From contig CAVXZK010000003.1 in assembly GCA_963766365.1 (NCBI GenBank), forward strand, positions 186,001 to 250,000: a DNA stretch of 64,000 nucleotides, read 5' to 3'. The notes below the pieces were generated by a model. That model saw only the letters and a program-made list of their open reading frames with translations, was not told the origin of the DNA and did not search any database. Positions 47,776-57,588 of this stretch are shown piece by piece; within the stretch, counting starts at the first letter, position 1, and every line of letters starts with the position of its first letter. Origin of the DNA: JALORV01 sp963766365. GTDB taxonomy: Bacteria > Pseudomonadota > Gammaproteobacteria > Burkholderiales > Burkholderiaceae_F. A program made the translations under genes and the position numbers.

Positions 47776-48636
47776 ATGAATTCCAGCGATTCGATTGTGA
47801 GGCTTTCCGAGTTCCTCTGCTCGCCGGCGGGCCGCTATGTGCTCGACTGGGAACAGATGCAGATCGACGCGGCGGTGGCCGATGTCTTCGGCTATCACGC
47901 GCTGCAACTCGGCTTGCCGGAGATCGATGCGCTGCGCGAAAACCGCATGCCGCTGCGCTTCTGCGCCGCGGATCGACAGCTCGCGCTCGAGGTTCCCGAT
48001 GCGGAGGAAGTGGGTTATCGACGTCGTGTCGCGATCATCAACCGGTACGAGGAGCTGCCGTTCGCGACGCATTCGATCGACCTCGTGGTCATGCCACACA
48101 TCCTCGAGTTCGCACGCGACCCGCACCAGGTGCTGCGCGAAGTCGAGCGCGTGCTGGTTCCGGAAGGGCATGTCGTCGTCACGGGTTTCAATCCGGCGAG
48201 CCTGTGGGGTGCACGGCAGTTCACTTCGCGCCTCGGCGCGACACCGTTCCTGCCGCGTGAGGGCCACTTCATTTCTCTCTCACGCGTGAAGGACTGGCTG
48301 AAGCTCCTGTCATTCGAGTTCGCGCGCGGCCGCTTCGGGTGCTATGCCCCTTCGGTGCGAACCACGAAATGGCTCCACCGCTGGCGCTTCATGGAGAAGG
48401 CCGGCGACCGCTGGTGGCCGATGTTCGGCGCGGTTTACCTGCTGACCGCGGTCAAGCGCGTGCGCGGCATGCGCCTGATTGGAGCGGTATGGAAGCGCAA
48501 CGAGGAGCGCACCCGGCAGTTGTCTCCCGTGGGTACGAGCCGAATCGCACTGCCGACGGGCGATGCGCAGTCCGCCATCGTGCTCGGCGACGAAACGGCG
48601 GCCAACGAACCGCGAACCTGGGTGCGCCGCGGATGA
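47776..48636 (+). CDS. Class I SAM-dependent methyltransferase
   Basis: A 286-residue methyltransferase. The SAM motif I glycines are not obvious, but the post-I and IV regions match (ELPFATHSIDLVVMPHILEF, EVERVLVPEGHVVVTGFNP), as in the conserved proteobacterial protein encoded between gloB and rnhA. Target unknown. Its last codon overlaps the rnhA start by four bases (ATGA). The promoter must lie within gloB, since only 12 bases separate the two start codons. Confidence 0.87.
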   Translation: MNSSDSIVRLSEFLCSPAGRYVLDWEQMQIDAAVADVFGYHALQLGLPEIDALRENRMPLRFCAADRQLALEVPDAEEVGYRRRVAIINRYEELPFATHSIDLVVMPHILEFARDPHQVLREVERVLVPEGHVVVTGFNPASLWGARQFTSRLGATPFLPREGHFISLSRVKDWLKLLSFEFARGRFGCYAPSVRTTKWLHRWRFMEKAGDRWWPMFGAVYLLTAVKRVRGMRLIGAVWKRNEERTRQLSPVGTSRIALPTGDAQSAIVLGDETAANEPRTWVRRG

Positions 48637-49127
48637 GGCATGCACGCAGCGTGCCGATCGGGGCGCGGAAAGACGGCGAGGGGGAGAGCGTCGAGATCTG
48701 GACCGATGGCGCGTGCAAGGGCAACCCGGGGCCGGGAGGCTGGGGCGCACTGCTGAAGTACGGAGATCACGAGCGTGAGCTCTTCGGCGGTGAAGCGCCG
48801 ACGACCAACAATCGCATGGAGCTCACCGCAGTGATCGAGGCGCTCGGCTCGCTCAAGCGCCGCTGTAATGTGGTGGTCCATACCGATTCGCAGTACGTGC
48901 AGCTTGGCATCACCGAGTGGCTGCCCAACTGGATACGGCGTGGGTGGAAGACGGCGGACAAGAAGCCGGTGAAGAACGCCGACCTGTGGCAGCGCCTGCA
49001 GGCGGCCGCCGCGCGTCATGAGGTCGAATGGCGCTGGGTCAGGGGCCATGCCGGAGACGCGGGTAATGAGCGCGCCGACGAACTGGCGAACCGCGGCGTC
49101 GAGTCGGTGTCTCATTCTGCCGAGTAA
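48633..49127 (+). CDS. rnhA: Ribonuclease HI
   Basis: A 164-residue RNase H that removes RNA from RNA-DNA hybrids. The DEDD residues are in IWTDGACKGNPGPGGWG, RMELTAVIEAL, HTDSQYVQLGI and GNERADELA, and the basic handle is present (WIRRGWKTADKKPVKNADLW). The 20 residues before VEIWTDG are an unusual extension, so a later start is possible, but the ATGA overlap with the methyltransferase supports 48633. Confidence 0.95.
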   Translation: MRHARSVPIGARKDGEGESVEIWTDGACKGNPGPGGWGALLKYGDHERELFGGEAPTTNNRMELTAVIEALGSLKRRCNVVVHTDSQYVQLGITEWLPNWIRRGWKTADKKPVKNADLWQRLQAAAARHEVEWRWVRGHAGDAGNERADELANRGVESVSHSAE

Positions 49128-49197
49128 CCGCTGGCGCCGCGGAGTCGGGTGCTAAAGTCGCAGCTCCCCTCCGGGCGCCTGTTCAACTCCCCAATCA

Positions 49198-50436
49198 ATG
49201 AAGCATCGAGTCACGATCATCGCGATCGGCGTGCTTGCCGCCGTCGCCGTGGCGGCTTACTTCGCGCGAGATGCCTTCGCGCCGGGCCCGAACCCCGTGG
49301 CGGGTGTCAAGGCGGAATCGAAGACCGACGCGGGCAGCGCATTCAAGTCAGACGCGAAGGGCGTCCCGAGCAAGAGTGGTCCCGGTGGGCCGATCCCGGT
49401 CGAAGTGGTCAGCCTCAAACCCTCGAGCGTCAAGGAGGATCTGCAGGCTGTCGGTTCGCTGCGTTCAAACGAGAGCGTGATCCTGCGTCCGGAAGTTTCC
49501 GGCCGCATCGCGGCGATCGGCTTCAAGGATGGGCAGGCGGTCCGCAAGGGTCAGGTGCTGATCACGCTGGACGCGACGCTGAACGAGGCCGAGGTGGCGC
49601 AGGCGCGGGCGGAATACGACCTGGCGTTGTCGAACCTCAAGCGCAGCGAGGACCTGGCGAGCCGGCAGTTCATCAGTTCGAGCGCGCAGGAAACGGCGGC
49701 ATCGAACGCGCAGGTGGCCGAGGCCAAGTACAAGCTAGCGCAGGCACGCCTGTCAAAGATGCGCATCATCGCGCCCTTCGACGGTTCGGTCGGCATCCGC
49801 AAGGTCAGCCTCGGCGACTACGTGAAGGATGGCAGCGACCTGGTGAATGTCGAGGACGTGCGCGTGCTGAAGGTGGACTTCCGCCTGCCCGAGCGGAACT
49901 TCGCGCAGGTTGGCGTCGGCCAACCGGTCGAGATCGTCGCTGACGCGCTGCCGGGCGAGCGCTGGCAGGGCCAGATCGAGGCGATCAATCCCAAGGTGGA
50001 CGCCGATGGACGTTCCCTCGAAATCCGGGCGCGCCTCGAGAACACCGCCGGCAGGCTGCGTCCGGGGATGTTCGTGCGAGTGCGCGTCATCGTCGGCGAA
50101 CGCACGGACGCGCTGCTGGTGCCGGAGGAATCGATCGTGCCGCAAGGTGGCCAGTTCTTCGTCTACAAGGTGGTCGACGGCACGGCGCGGCGCGTGCCGG
50201 TGACCATCGGCGTTCGACGCGATGCGAAAGTGGAGATCCTGCAAGGGCTGGCTGCCGGCGACCAGGTGGTGACAGCGGGCATGCGCCTGTCGCGCGACGG
50301 ACAACCCGTCCGCGTGCTGTCGGGCGGGCAGGGTGGGACCGATGCCGGCAAGGCAGCAGCGCCCAAGAACGAGCCCGCACCGGGCGGCGGCGGTGCGGCG
50401 AAGTCCAGCGCTCCCCGAGGCAGCGGCTCGTCCTGA
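49198..50436 (+). CDS. RND efflux periplasmic adaptor (membrane fusion protein)
   Basis: A 412-residue adaptor linking an RND pump to an outer-membrane channel. An N-terminal membrane helix or signal (IIAIGVLAAVAVAAYFA) is followed by the split biotinyl-lipoyl domain (RPEVSGRIAAIGFKDGQAVRKGQVL and RIIAPFDGSVGIRKVSLGDYV, seen in parts), an alpha hairpin, a beta-barrel and a membrane-proximal domain. The C-terminus is a glycine/lysine-rich tail. It is similar to MexH/MdtA-type adaptors. The pump gene follows 23 bases downstream. No outer-membrane factor gene is adjacent. Confidence 0.92.
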   Translation: MKHRVTIIAIGVLAAVAVAAYFARDAFAPGPNPVAGVKAESKTDAGSAFKSDAKGVPSKSGPGGPIPVEVVSLKPSSVKEDLQAVGSLRSNESVILRPEVSGRIAAIGFKDGQAVRKGQVLITLDATLNEAEVAQARAEYDLALSNLKRSEDLASRQFISSSAQETAASNAQVAEAKYKLAQARLSKMRIIAPFDGSVGIRKVSLGDYVKDGSDLVNVEDVRVLKVDFRLPERNFAQVGVGQPVEIVADALPGERWQGQIEAINPKVDADGRSLEIRARLENTAGRLRPGMFVRVRVIVGERTDALLVPEESIVPQGGQFFVYKVVDGTARRVPVTIGVRRDAKVEILQGLAAGDQVVTAGMRLSRDGQPVRVLSGGQGGTDAGKAAAPKNEPAPGGGGAAKSSAPRGSGSS

Positions 50437-50459
50437 GCGCCTGATCCTCGGAGACCACG

Positions 50460-53400
50460 ATGAGCCTGTTCGAACTGTGCATCCGCCGCCCCGTCTTTTC
50501 GACGGTGCTGTCGCTGCTGGTGCTCGTCATCGGACTGGTTTCCTACTCGCGCCTAGCCGTGCGCGAGTATCCGAAGATCGACGAGCCGGTGGTGAGTGTG
50601 TCGACTGGCTACCCGGGTGCGTCGGCCGACGTGATGGAGTCGCAGGTCACGAAGGTACTGGAGGATTCGCTCGCCGGCATCGAAGGCGTCGAACTTCTGA
50701 CCTCGTTCAGCCGTTCCGAGCGCAGCAACATCAATGTCCGCTTCCGCATCACGCGCGACCCGGATTCGGCAGCCGCCGACGTGCGCGACAAGGTTGCGCG
50801 CGTTCGCGCTCGGCTGCCGGACAACGTCGACGAACCGGTCATCTCCAAGGTCGAGGCCGACTCGTTCCCGGTGATCTGGATGGCGGTAACGGCGGGCAAC
50901 AAGACGCCGCTGGAGGTTTCCGACTACCTCAACCGTTACGTCAAGCCGCGCCTGTCGGTGCTGCCGGGCGCCGCCGACGTCTGGATCTTCGGCGAGCGCA
51001 AGACGGCGATGCGCATCAACGTCGACCGAGACCGGCTCGCGGCCTACCGGCTGACCCCCGGCGACATCGAGGATGCGCTACGGCGGCAGAACATCGAGTT
51101 GCCCTCGGGCCGCATCGAATCGGCCCAGCGCGAATTCCCGATCGTCGCGGCCACCGATGTCAGCACGCGCGAGCAGTTCGAGAACCTTATCGTCGCAGTC
51201 TCCAGTGGATACCCGGTGCGGCTGCGCGACGTTGCCGAGGTCGCGGTCGGGCCGGCCGAGGAGCGCGTCATTGCGCGCTTCCGCGGCGAGCCCTCGGTCA
51301 ACATGGGGCTGGTCAAGCAGGCCACCGGCAACCCGCTCGAGTTGTCGCGTGCGTTGCGGGCCGAGGTCGCCAAGATCAACGAGACGCTGCCGGCAGGGAT
51401 GAGGATCAACATCGCCTACGACTCGTCGGTGTTCATCGAGAAGTCGATCGAATCGGTGTTCACGACGATCGCGGAAGCCGTGGCCCTCGTCGTGCTCGTG
51501 ATCTTCTTCTTCCTGCGCAACCTGCGGGCGACGCTGATTCCGCTGGTGACGATCCCGGTGTCGCTGGTCGGTGCGTTCGCGCTGATGTACGTCTTTGGCT
51601 TCACGATCAACACACTGACGCTGCTGGCCATGGTGCTGGCGATCGGCCTGGTGGTGGACGATGCCATCGTCGTGCTGGAGAACATCTACCGCAACATCGA
51701 GTCCGGCATGGACCGCGTCAGTGCAGCGGTCAAGGGCATCAAGGAAATCGGCTTCGCGGTGGTCGCGATGACACTCACGCTGACGGCGGTCTACGCGCCG
51801 CTGGCGTTTGCGACCGGGCGCACCGGTCGGCTCTTCATCGAGTTCGCGCTGGCGCTGGCCGGCGCGGTGCTGGTATCCGGATTCGTCGCGCTGACGCTGT
51901 CGCCGATGATGTGCAGCAAGCTGCTCAAGCACGAGCCCAAACACGGCAAGGTATTCACGCTGATCGAAGGCTGGCTCGATGGCCTCACGCGTGGCTATGC
52001 TCGCTCGCTCGCCTGGGTGCTCGACCGGCGCTGGATCGTCGTCATCCTCTGGGCAGTCGTGGCCGGCCTCGGCGGGCTGTTCTTCTCGCTGCTCCGCTCG
52101 GAGCTCGCCCCGCTGGAAGACCGCGGCGTGATCTTCGGACGGCTGCAGTCGCCGCCGGGCTCCACCGTCCAGTACACCTCCGAGCAGTTGCGTGCGGTCG
52201 AGAGCTACTACGACACGATTCCCGAGGCCGCGGCCTACAACGCGATCGCCGGTTTTCCGACCGTCGACTTCGGTAACGCGATCCTGCGTCTGAAACCCTG
52301 GGAAGAGCGCACACGCAAGCAGCAGGACGTCGCGCGTGAGCTGAACGCGAAGTTCTCGCAGTTGCCGGGCGTGATCGGCTTCGCGGTCAACCCGCCGTCG
52401 CTGGGCCAGTCGCCCCGCTCCCTGCCGATCGAGTACGTGATCATGGCTCAGGTCTCGTACGCTGAACTCGACCGCATCGTGCAGAACTTCATCGCCGAGG
52501 TCAGCAAGACCGGCATCCTGCTGAGTCCGCAGTCCGATTTGCGGTTGAACACGCCGGAGTTGAAGGTTGCCGTCAACCGCGACAAGCTCGGCGATGTCGG
52601 CGTGTCGGTCGAAACTGTGGGCCGTACGCTGCAGACGATGCTCGGCGGCCGGCAGGTCACGCGCTTCAAGAAGGACGGCGAGCAGTACGACGTCATCGTG
52701 CAGGTGGCACCGCGTGACCGCAGCCGGCCCAACGACATCAGTGACATTTACGTACGCGGCCGCGACGGCACGATGGTGCAGCTCGCCAACGTGGTCGATG
52801 TGGAGGAGGGCGTTTCGCCGCAGTCGCTGAACCACTTCCAGCGCTTGCGCGCGGTGACGATCACCGCGCAGGTCGCGCCCGGCTACGCGCTCGGCGATGC
52901 GCTGAAGATGATGGACGAGACAGCCAAGCGCGTGCTGCCGCCGGGGGCACTGACGGACCTGGACGGCGTTTCGCGCGAGTTCCGGGCCTCGCAAGGCTCG
53001 ATCTACCTGACGTTCGTGCTCGCGCTGATCTTCATCTACCTGGTGCTGGCGGCGCAGTTCGAAAGCTTCGCCGACCCGTTCGTCATCATGCTGTCCGTGC
53101 CGCTGTCGATGACCGGGGCGCTGTTCGCACTTTGGGCGACCGGCGGCACCTGGAACATCTACAGCCAGATCGGAATCATCACTCTGGTGGGACTGATCAC
53201 CAAGCACGGCATCCTCATCGTCGAGTTCGCCAACCAGCTGCAGGGACGCGGCCAGAACCTCTTCGAAGCGGTCAGGCACGCGGCCGAGCTGCGCCTGCGC
53301 CCGATCCTGATGACTACCGGGGCGATGGTGCTGGGCGCGGTGCCTTTAGCGCTTTCTGTGGGGGCCGGCGCCGAAAGCCGCATTCAGATCGGCTGGGTGA

Positions 53401-53552
53401 TCGTCGGCGGACTGGCCTTCGGCACGCTGCTGACGCTGTACGTAGTACCGACGATGTACACGCTGATGGAACAATGGCTGGGCAAGTGGATGGGGTCGCA
53501 TCATCATCATGACGTTCCCCAAGCCGAGCCGGTGCGGCACGGAGCTGAGTAG
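50460..53552 (+). CDS. RND multidrug efflux permease (HAE1 family)
   Basis: A 1030-residue inner-membrane proton-driven pump with 12 membrane helices and two large periplasmic loops. FELCIRRPVFSTVLSLLVL begins the first helix. The proton-relay aspartates sit in AIGLVVDDAIVVLENIYR near residue 400, and the mirrored helix set has GLITKHGILIVEFANQLQ. The lysine in the second half corresponds to the relay lysine. The last residues are histidine-rich (GSHHHHDVPQ), natural rather than a tag in this context. It forms a tripartite pump with the adjacent adaptor; its substrates are unknown. Confidence 0.95.
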   Translation: MSLFELCIRRPVFSTVLSLLVLVIGLVSYSRLAVREYPKIDEPVVSVSTGYPGASADVMESQVTKVLEDSLAGIEGVELLTSFSRSERSNINVRFRITRDPDSAAADVRDKVARVRARLPDNVDEPVISKVEADSFPVIWMAVTAGNKTPLEVSDYLNRYVKPRLSVLPGAADVWIFGERKTAMRINVDRDRLAAYRLTPGDIEDALRRQNIELPSGRIESAQREFPIVAATDVSTREQFENLIVAVSSGYPVRLRDVAEVAVGPAEERVIARFRGEPSVNMGLVKQATGNPLELSRALRAEVAKINETLPAGMRINIAYDSSVFIEKSIESVFTTIAEAVALVVLVIFFFLRNLRATLIPLVTIPVSLVGAFALMYVFGFTINTLTLLAMVLAIGLVVDDAIVVLENIYRNIESGMDRVSAAVKGIKEIGFAVVAMTLTLTAVYAPLAFATGRTGRLFIEFALALAGAVLVSGFVALTLSPMMCSKLLKHEPKHGKVFTLIEGWLDGLTRGYARSLAWVLDRRWIVVILWAVVAGLGGLFFSLLRSELAPLEDRGVIFGRLQSPPGSTVQYTSEQLRAVESYYDTIPEAAAYNAIAGFPTVDFGNAILRLKPWEERTRKQQDVARELNAKFSQLPGVIGFAVNPPSLGQSPRSLPIEYVIMAQVSYAELDRIVQNFIAEVSKTGILLSPQSDLRLNTPELKVAVNRDKLGDVGVSVETVGRTLQTMLGGRQVTRFKKDGEQYDVIVQVAPRDRSRPNDISDIYVRGRDGTMVQLANVVDVEEGVSPQSLNHFQRLRAVTITAQVAPGYALGDALKMMDETAKRVLPPGALTDLDGVSREFRASQGSIYLTFVLALIFIYLVLAAQFESFADPFVIMLSVPLSMTGALFALWATGGTWNIYSQIGIITLVGLITKHGILIVEFANQLQGRGQNLFEAVRHAAELRLRPILMTTGAMVLGAVPLALSVGAGAESRIQIGWVIVGGLAFGTLLTLYVVPTMYTLMEQWLGKWMGSHHHHDVPQAEPVRHGAE

Positions 53553-53556
53553 CGCG

Positions 53557-54270
53557 ATGCGACTGGTCGTACTCGATACCGAGACCACGGGTCTCGAAGC
53601 CAAGGAAGGCCACCGGATCATCGAGGTCGGTGCGATCGAAATGGTGGCGCGCCGGATCACCGAGCGGCGCTTTCATCACTACGTCAATCCGGAGCGCGAC
53701 AGCGACGAGGGTGCGCTGGCGGTGCACGGGCTGACCCGGCATTTCCTCGAGGACAAGCCGAAGTTCGGCGAGATCGCCGATGATCTGCTGGAATTCGTCA
53801 AGGGCGCCGAAGTCATCATCCACAACGCGGCCTTCGATCTCGAGTTCCTCGATGCCGAGCTGGCGCGGCTGGGACGTCCGCCGTTCGTGCAGCAGTGCGT
53901 CAAGGTGACGGACTCGCTGCAACTGGCGCGCGAGCAGCATCCGGGCAAGCGCAACTCCCTCGACGCGCTGTGCGAGCGCTACCAGGTTTCGAACGCGCAT
54001 CGAACCCTCCACGGAGCCCTGCTCGACGCTGGGCTGCTGGCCGAGGTCTATCTGGCGATGACGCGCGGCCAGGACAGCCTGACGATCGACGACATGTCCG
54101 AAGAGGGAACGCTCGCCAGTGTCGGTCCGATCGACATCAGCCAGCTGATCGTCGTCGTCGCTGCTCCGGAGGAACTGGCGGCGCACGAGGCGGTGCTCGA
54201 TGCGATTGCGAAGGACGCCAAGCTGCTGCCGGTCTGGCGCGCGGCGGCGGTGGCTGCTACGCCGGCCTGA
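53557..54270 (+). CDS. dnaQ: DNA polymerase III epsilon subunit
   Basis: A 237-residue 3'-5' proofreading exonuclease. The three exonuclease motifs are LDTETTGLEAKEGHRIIEVGA (Exo I, in parts), HNAAFDLEFLDAEL (Exo II) and the histidine form of Exo III in HRTLHGALLDAGLLAEVY. The C-terminal part that binds the alpha subunit is present. The partner dnaE gene lies 4.5 kb downstream. It starts four bases after the RND pump stop and overlaps the convergent acyl-CoA ligase by 14 bases. Confidence 0.95.
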   Translation: MRLVVLDTETTGLEAKEGHRIIEVGAIEMVARRITERRFHHYVNPERDSDEGALAVHGLTRHFLEDKPKFGEIADDLLEFVKGAEVIIHNAAFDLEFLDAELARLGRPPFVQQCVKVTDSLQLAREQHPGKRNSLDALCERYQVSNAHRTLHGALLDAGLLAEVYLAMTRGQDSLTIDDMSEEGTLASVGPIDISQLIVVVAAPEELAAHEAVLDAIAKDAKLLPVWRAAAVAATPA

Positions 54271-55783
54271 TCTTCTCGCGCAGTTCGCGCTTCAGCACCT
54301 TGCCGGTGGCGTTCTTCGGCAGCTCATCGACGAAGACATAGCGCTTCGGCCGCTTGAAGCGAGCGATGTGCTCGAGGCAGAAGAGGTCGATTTCCTGCGT
54401 GTCCGGCACATGGCCGGGTTCCTTGACGAGCACCGCGACGACCGCCTCGCCCCATTCGGCATGCGGCTCGCCGATGACCGCCGCCTCCTTGATGGCCGGG
54501 TGCATCAGCAGCACCTCCTCGACCTCGCGCGGATAGATATTCGATCCGCCGGAGATGATCAGATCCTTGCTGCGGTCGACGAGCGTGAGGTAGCCGGCGG
54601 CGTCGAAGCGGCCAAGGTCGCCGGTGTGCAGCCAGCCGCCGTGCATCGCCTCCGCGGTGGCCTGCGGGTTGTGCAGATAGCCGGCCATTACCGTATCGCC
54701 GCGCACGCAGACTTCGCCGATGGCATCGGCGGCGACCGGCTGGTCGTGTTCATCCAGGACGGCGACTTCCACACCCACCTGCGCTCGTCCGACGGATCCG
54801 AGCCGCTCGAGACGGCGTCCGTCGTGGTCGTCCATGTGTTCCGTCGCGGAAAGCGCCGTAATCGTCATCGGCGATTCGCCCTGGCCGTAAATCTGCACCA
54901 GGCGCGGGCCGAGCACTTCCAGTGCACGCACGCTGTCGGCGACGTACATCGGTCCGCCGCCATAGATGATCGTCTTCAGCTTGTCCGGCGCACTGCCGCG
55001 TTCGACGTAGACGTCGACCAGCCGCATCACCATCGTCGGCGCGGCGAAGAACTTGGTGTTCGGCGTGTAGGCAAGGATGTGCTGGATCTCGTCGACGTCG
55101 AACCCGCGCGCCGCCGGGATCAGCTGGGTCACTCCGACGGCGATGTTGGGCACCGTGTACAGGCCCGAGCCGTGCGACATCGGCGCCGCATGCAGCAGGT
55201 GGTCACCGACGGCGGCGGCATCGACATCCGCGAGGTAGTTGAGCGTCATTGCCAGCAGGTTGCGGTGCGTGAGCATCACGCCTTTCGGCCGACCCGTGGT
55301 GCCGCTGGTGTAGAACAGCCACGCGGTCTCCGCGGCCCTCGGCTCCTCGCGGGGTGCGGCCTCGGTTGTATGCAGCAGCCGGCGGTACCCGCCGCTGTCG
55401 ACATCGATGAAGTCCGTCTGCCCCGCCGTGCGCGCCGCGCTGATGGCGCTGCTTTCGGCATCGTCGGTGATGAAGCACACGCGGGCGCCTGCATCATCGA
55501 GGATGAAGGCAACTTCGCGTGCATGCAGCCGGGAATTGATCGGAATGACGCACGCTCCGATGGTCCAGCAGGCATACAGCAGTTCGACATACTGTGCGCA
55601 GTTCTTCATCAGCATGCCGACGCGGTCGCCTGAGCGAACGCCCATGGCCTGCAAGCTGCCCGCCAGGGCGAGCGTGCGCGTGGCCAGTTTTTCGTAGGAC
55701 AGCTCGATACGATCGCGCTCGATCACCGCGATGGCGCCCGGCAGGCGGCGTGCGGTCCGGAACAGGGTGTAGGCGAGGTTCAA
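54257..55783 (-). CDS. AMP-dependent acyl-CoA synthetase
   Basis: A 508-residue adenylate-forming ligase. The P-loop is WLFYTSGTTGRPKGVM, the A5 motif is IYGQGESPMTI in place of the usual YGxTE, A7 reads WLHTGDLGRFDAAGYL, A8 is VDRSKDLIISGGSNIYP, and the C-terminal lysine is in LPKNATGKVLKREL. This set fits the medium/long-chain or aryl acid CoA ligase (FadD/CaiC-like) group. It is a single gene convergent with dnaQ and divergent from tRNA-Val. The substrate is unknown. Confidence 0.93.
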   Translation of the reverse strand: MNLAYTLFRTARRLPGAIAVIERDRIELSYEKLATRTLALAGSLQAMGVRSGDRVGMLMKNCAQYVELLYACWTIGACVIPINSRLHAREVAFILDDAGARVCFITDDAESSAISAARTAGQTDFIDVDSGGYRRLLHTTEAAPREEPRAAETAWLFYTSGTTGRPKGVMLTHRNLLAMTLNYLADVDAAAVGDHLLHAAPMSHGSGLYTVPNIAVGVTQLIPAARGFDVDEIQHILAYTPNTKFFAAPTMVMRLVDVYVERGSAPDKLKTIIYGGGPMYVADSVRALEVLGPRLVQIYGQGESPMTITALSATEHMDDHDGRRLERLGSVGRAQVGVEVAVLDEHDQPVAADAIGEVCVRGDTVMAGYLHNPQATAEAMHGGWLHTGDLGRFDAAGYLTLVDRSKDLIISGGSNIYPREVEEVLLMHPAIKEAAVIGEPHAEWGEAVVAVLVKEPGHVPDTQEIDLFCLEHIARFKRPKRYVFVDELPKNATGKVLKRELREKIRPA

Positions 55784-55893
55784 GTGGCTCTCCGCAGCTT
55801 GCCGATATCCTAGTGCGCAGGCGGCGGTTTTGCCTTGTTATGCAATAATTCGCGCCCTCGCCGGCGCAACCGGCGCAGCCATCGCAGCCAAAC

Positions 55894-55968
55894 GGGTGGT
55901 TAGCTCAGCGGTAGAGCACTGCCTTCACACGGCAGGGGTCACAGGTTCGAACCCTGTACCACCCACCA
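55894..55968 (+). tRNA. tRNA-Val(CAC)
   Basis: 75 bases with encoded CCA. Acceptor GGGTGGT pairs with ACCACCC at 55958-55964. The anticodon arm is CTGCC-TTCACAC-GGCAG with anticodon CAC, and the T arm has GGTTCGAACC. gltX starts 19 bases behind it, so the tRNA and gltX may share a transcript. Confidence 0.97.
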
Positions 55969-55987
55969 GATTCCCGGAAGTCTGCCC

Positions 55988-57391
55988 TTGACCACAGTCC
56001 GCACCCGCATCGCTCCCAGCCCCACCGGCATGCTGCACCTCGGAACGGCGCGTACGGCGCTGTTCTGCTGGGCATTCGCGCGACATCACGGCGGGCAGTT
56101 CATCCTGCGCATTGAAGACACTGATCTCGAACGTTCGACCGAGCATGCCGTGCAGGTGATCCTCGATAGCATGACGTGGCTCAAGCTCGACTACGACGAG
56201 GGCCCGGTCCGGCAGACGGAGCGACTCGAGCGCTATCGCGCGGCGGTCGATCGCCTGATCGCGGACGGCAAGGCCTATCACTGCTACGCGTCGAAGGAGG
56301 AACTGGAGCAGTTGCGCGAAGCGCAAATGGCGCGCGGCGAGAAGCCACGCTACGACGGGCGCTGGCGGCCGGAGAATGCGCACGGAAAGACGCCGCCGGC
56401 CGGCGTGAAGCCGGTCGTTCGGTTCCGCAATCCGGACAGCGGCGATGTCGGATGGAACGACCTGGTGAAGGGGCCGATCTCGATTTCGAATTCAGAACTC
56501 GACGACCTGGTGCTGGCGCGCGGAGACGGCGTGCCAACCTACAACTTCGCGGTGGTCGTCGATGACATCGACATGGGCATCACGCACGTGCTGCGCGGAG
56601 ACGATCACGTCAACAACACGCCGCGCCAGATCAACATCTACCGCGCGCTCGGCGCTCCGCTGCCTCGGTTCGGGCACCTGCCGATGATCCTCGGCCCGGA
56701 CGGCCAGAAACTGTCCAAACGCCACGGGGCCGTCAGCGTGTTGCAGTACGACGAGGACGGCTTCCTGCCCGAGGCGGTGTTCAACTATCTAGCGCGCCTG
56801 GGCTGGAGCCACGGAGATGACGAAAAGTTCTCGCGTGAGCAAATGATCGAGTGGTTCGACCTCGAGCACGTGAACCGCGCGCCGGCGCAGTACAACCTCG
56901 ACAAGCTGCTGTGGCTGAATGGCGAGTACATGAAGGAGACCGACGACGCGCGCCTGGCGGCGCTGGTGGCCGCGCGCATCGAGGCGCGCGGCGGCACGCT
57001 CGCCGGCGGCCCGCCGCTGGAGCGCGTCGTCGCGCTGTTCAAGGACCGTGCGAGGACATTGAATGAACTGGCCGACGGTGCCTTGCTGTTCTACGGCGAG
57101 CCGTCCCTGGATCGTGCGCTGCTGGCCGAGCACCTTCAGGGGGCCAGTCGCGATGCCGTGCAGTTGTTTGCCGAGCGCCTGGGCGGAGTGACGTGGGAAC
57201 GCACGGCCATCAACGGCCTCATCAAGCAGATCGTCACGGAACTGAAGCTCAAGATGCCGCAGGTTGCCGTGCCGCTGCGCGTCGCCGTGACCGGCCGCAC
57301 GCAGACCCCGTCGATCGATGCCGTCCTGGAACTGACCGGCCGCGAGGTCGTGCAGGGACGGATTAGCGCGGCCCTCTCAGCGGCGCCTTAG
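55988..57391 (+). CDS. gltX: Glutamyl-tRNA synthetase
   Basis: A 467-residue class I aminoacyl-tRNA synthetase that charges tRNA-Glu. The HIGH motif is APSPTGMLHLGTAR near residue 9, and the KMSKS motif is KLSKRHGAVSV near residue 240. The anticodon-binding domain follows. The only sensible start is TTG at 55988, since upstream in-frame codons run into tRNA-Val; GGAAG lies eight bases before it. A start codon this weak may hold down translation. tRNA-Glu itself is encoded 0.2 kb downstream. Confidence 0.96.
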   Translation: MTTVRTRIAPSPTGMLHLGTARTALFCWAFARHHGGQFILRIEDTDLERSTEHAVQVILDSMTWLKLDYDEGPVRQTERLERYRAAVDRLIADGKAYHCYASKEELEQLREAQMARGEKPRYDGRWRPENAHGKTPPAGVKPVVRFRNPDSGDVGWNDLVKGPISISNSELDDLVLARGDGVPTYNFAVVVDDIDMGITHVLRGDDHVNNTPRQINIYRALGAPLPRFGHLPMILGPDGQKLSKRHGAVSVLQYDEDGFLPEAVFNYLARLGWSHGDDEKFSREQMIEWFDLEHVNRAPAQYNLDKLLWLNGEYMKETDDARLAALVAARIEARGGTLAGGPPLERVVALFKDRARTLNELADGALLFYGEPSLDRALLAEHLQGASRDAVQLFAERLGGVTWERTAINGLIKQIVTELKLKMPQVAVPLRVAVTGRTQTPSIDAVLELTGREVVQGRISAALSAAP

Positions 57392-57451
57392 CGGTGGAAC
57401 TTTCGAGTCGCGGCTCGGCAGGCGGCGCTTCGGCCCTGTTTCGAAAACGGC

Positions 57452-57457
57452 TATACT
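57452..57457 (+). promoter_or_regulatory. -10 box of the tRNA-Ala/tRNA-Glu unit
   Basis: TATACT lies 14 bases before tRNA-Ala and matches five of six consensus bases. The -35 is not well matched. Confidence 0.5.
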
Positions 57458-57471
57458 TCGCGGCTCTCCGT

Positions 57472-57547
<76 letters not shown>

Positions 57548-57588
57548 CCGGATAAGCAAGTGGACGAAGCAGCATCGTCCGCGTGCCT

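Noticed and set aside
53490..53530. Histidine run at the end of the RND permease as a cloning tag
   Set aside because: Only four histidines occur, followed by further coding sequence and native genes; natural histidine-rich tails are common in such pumps.
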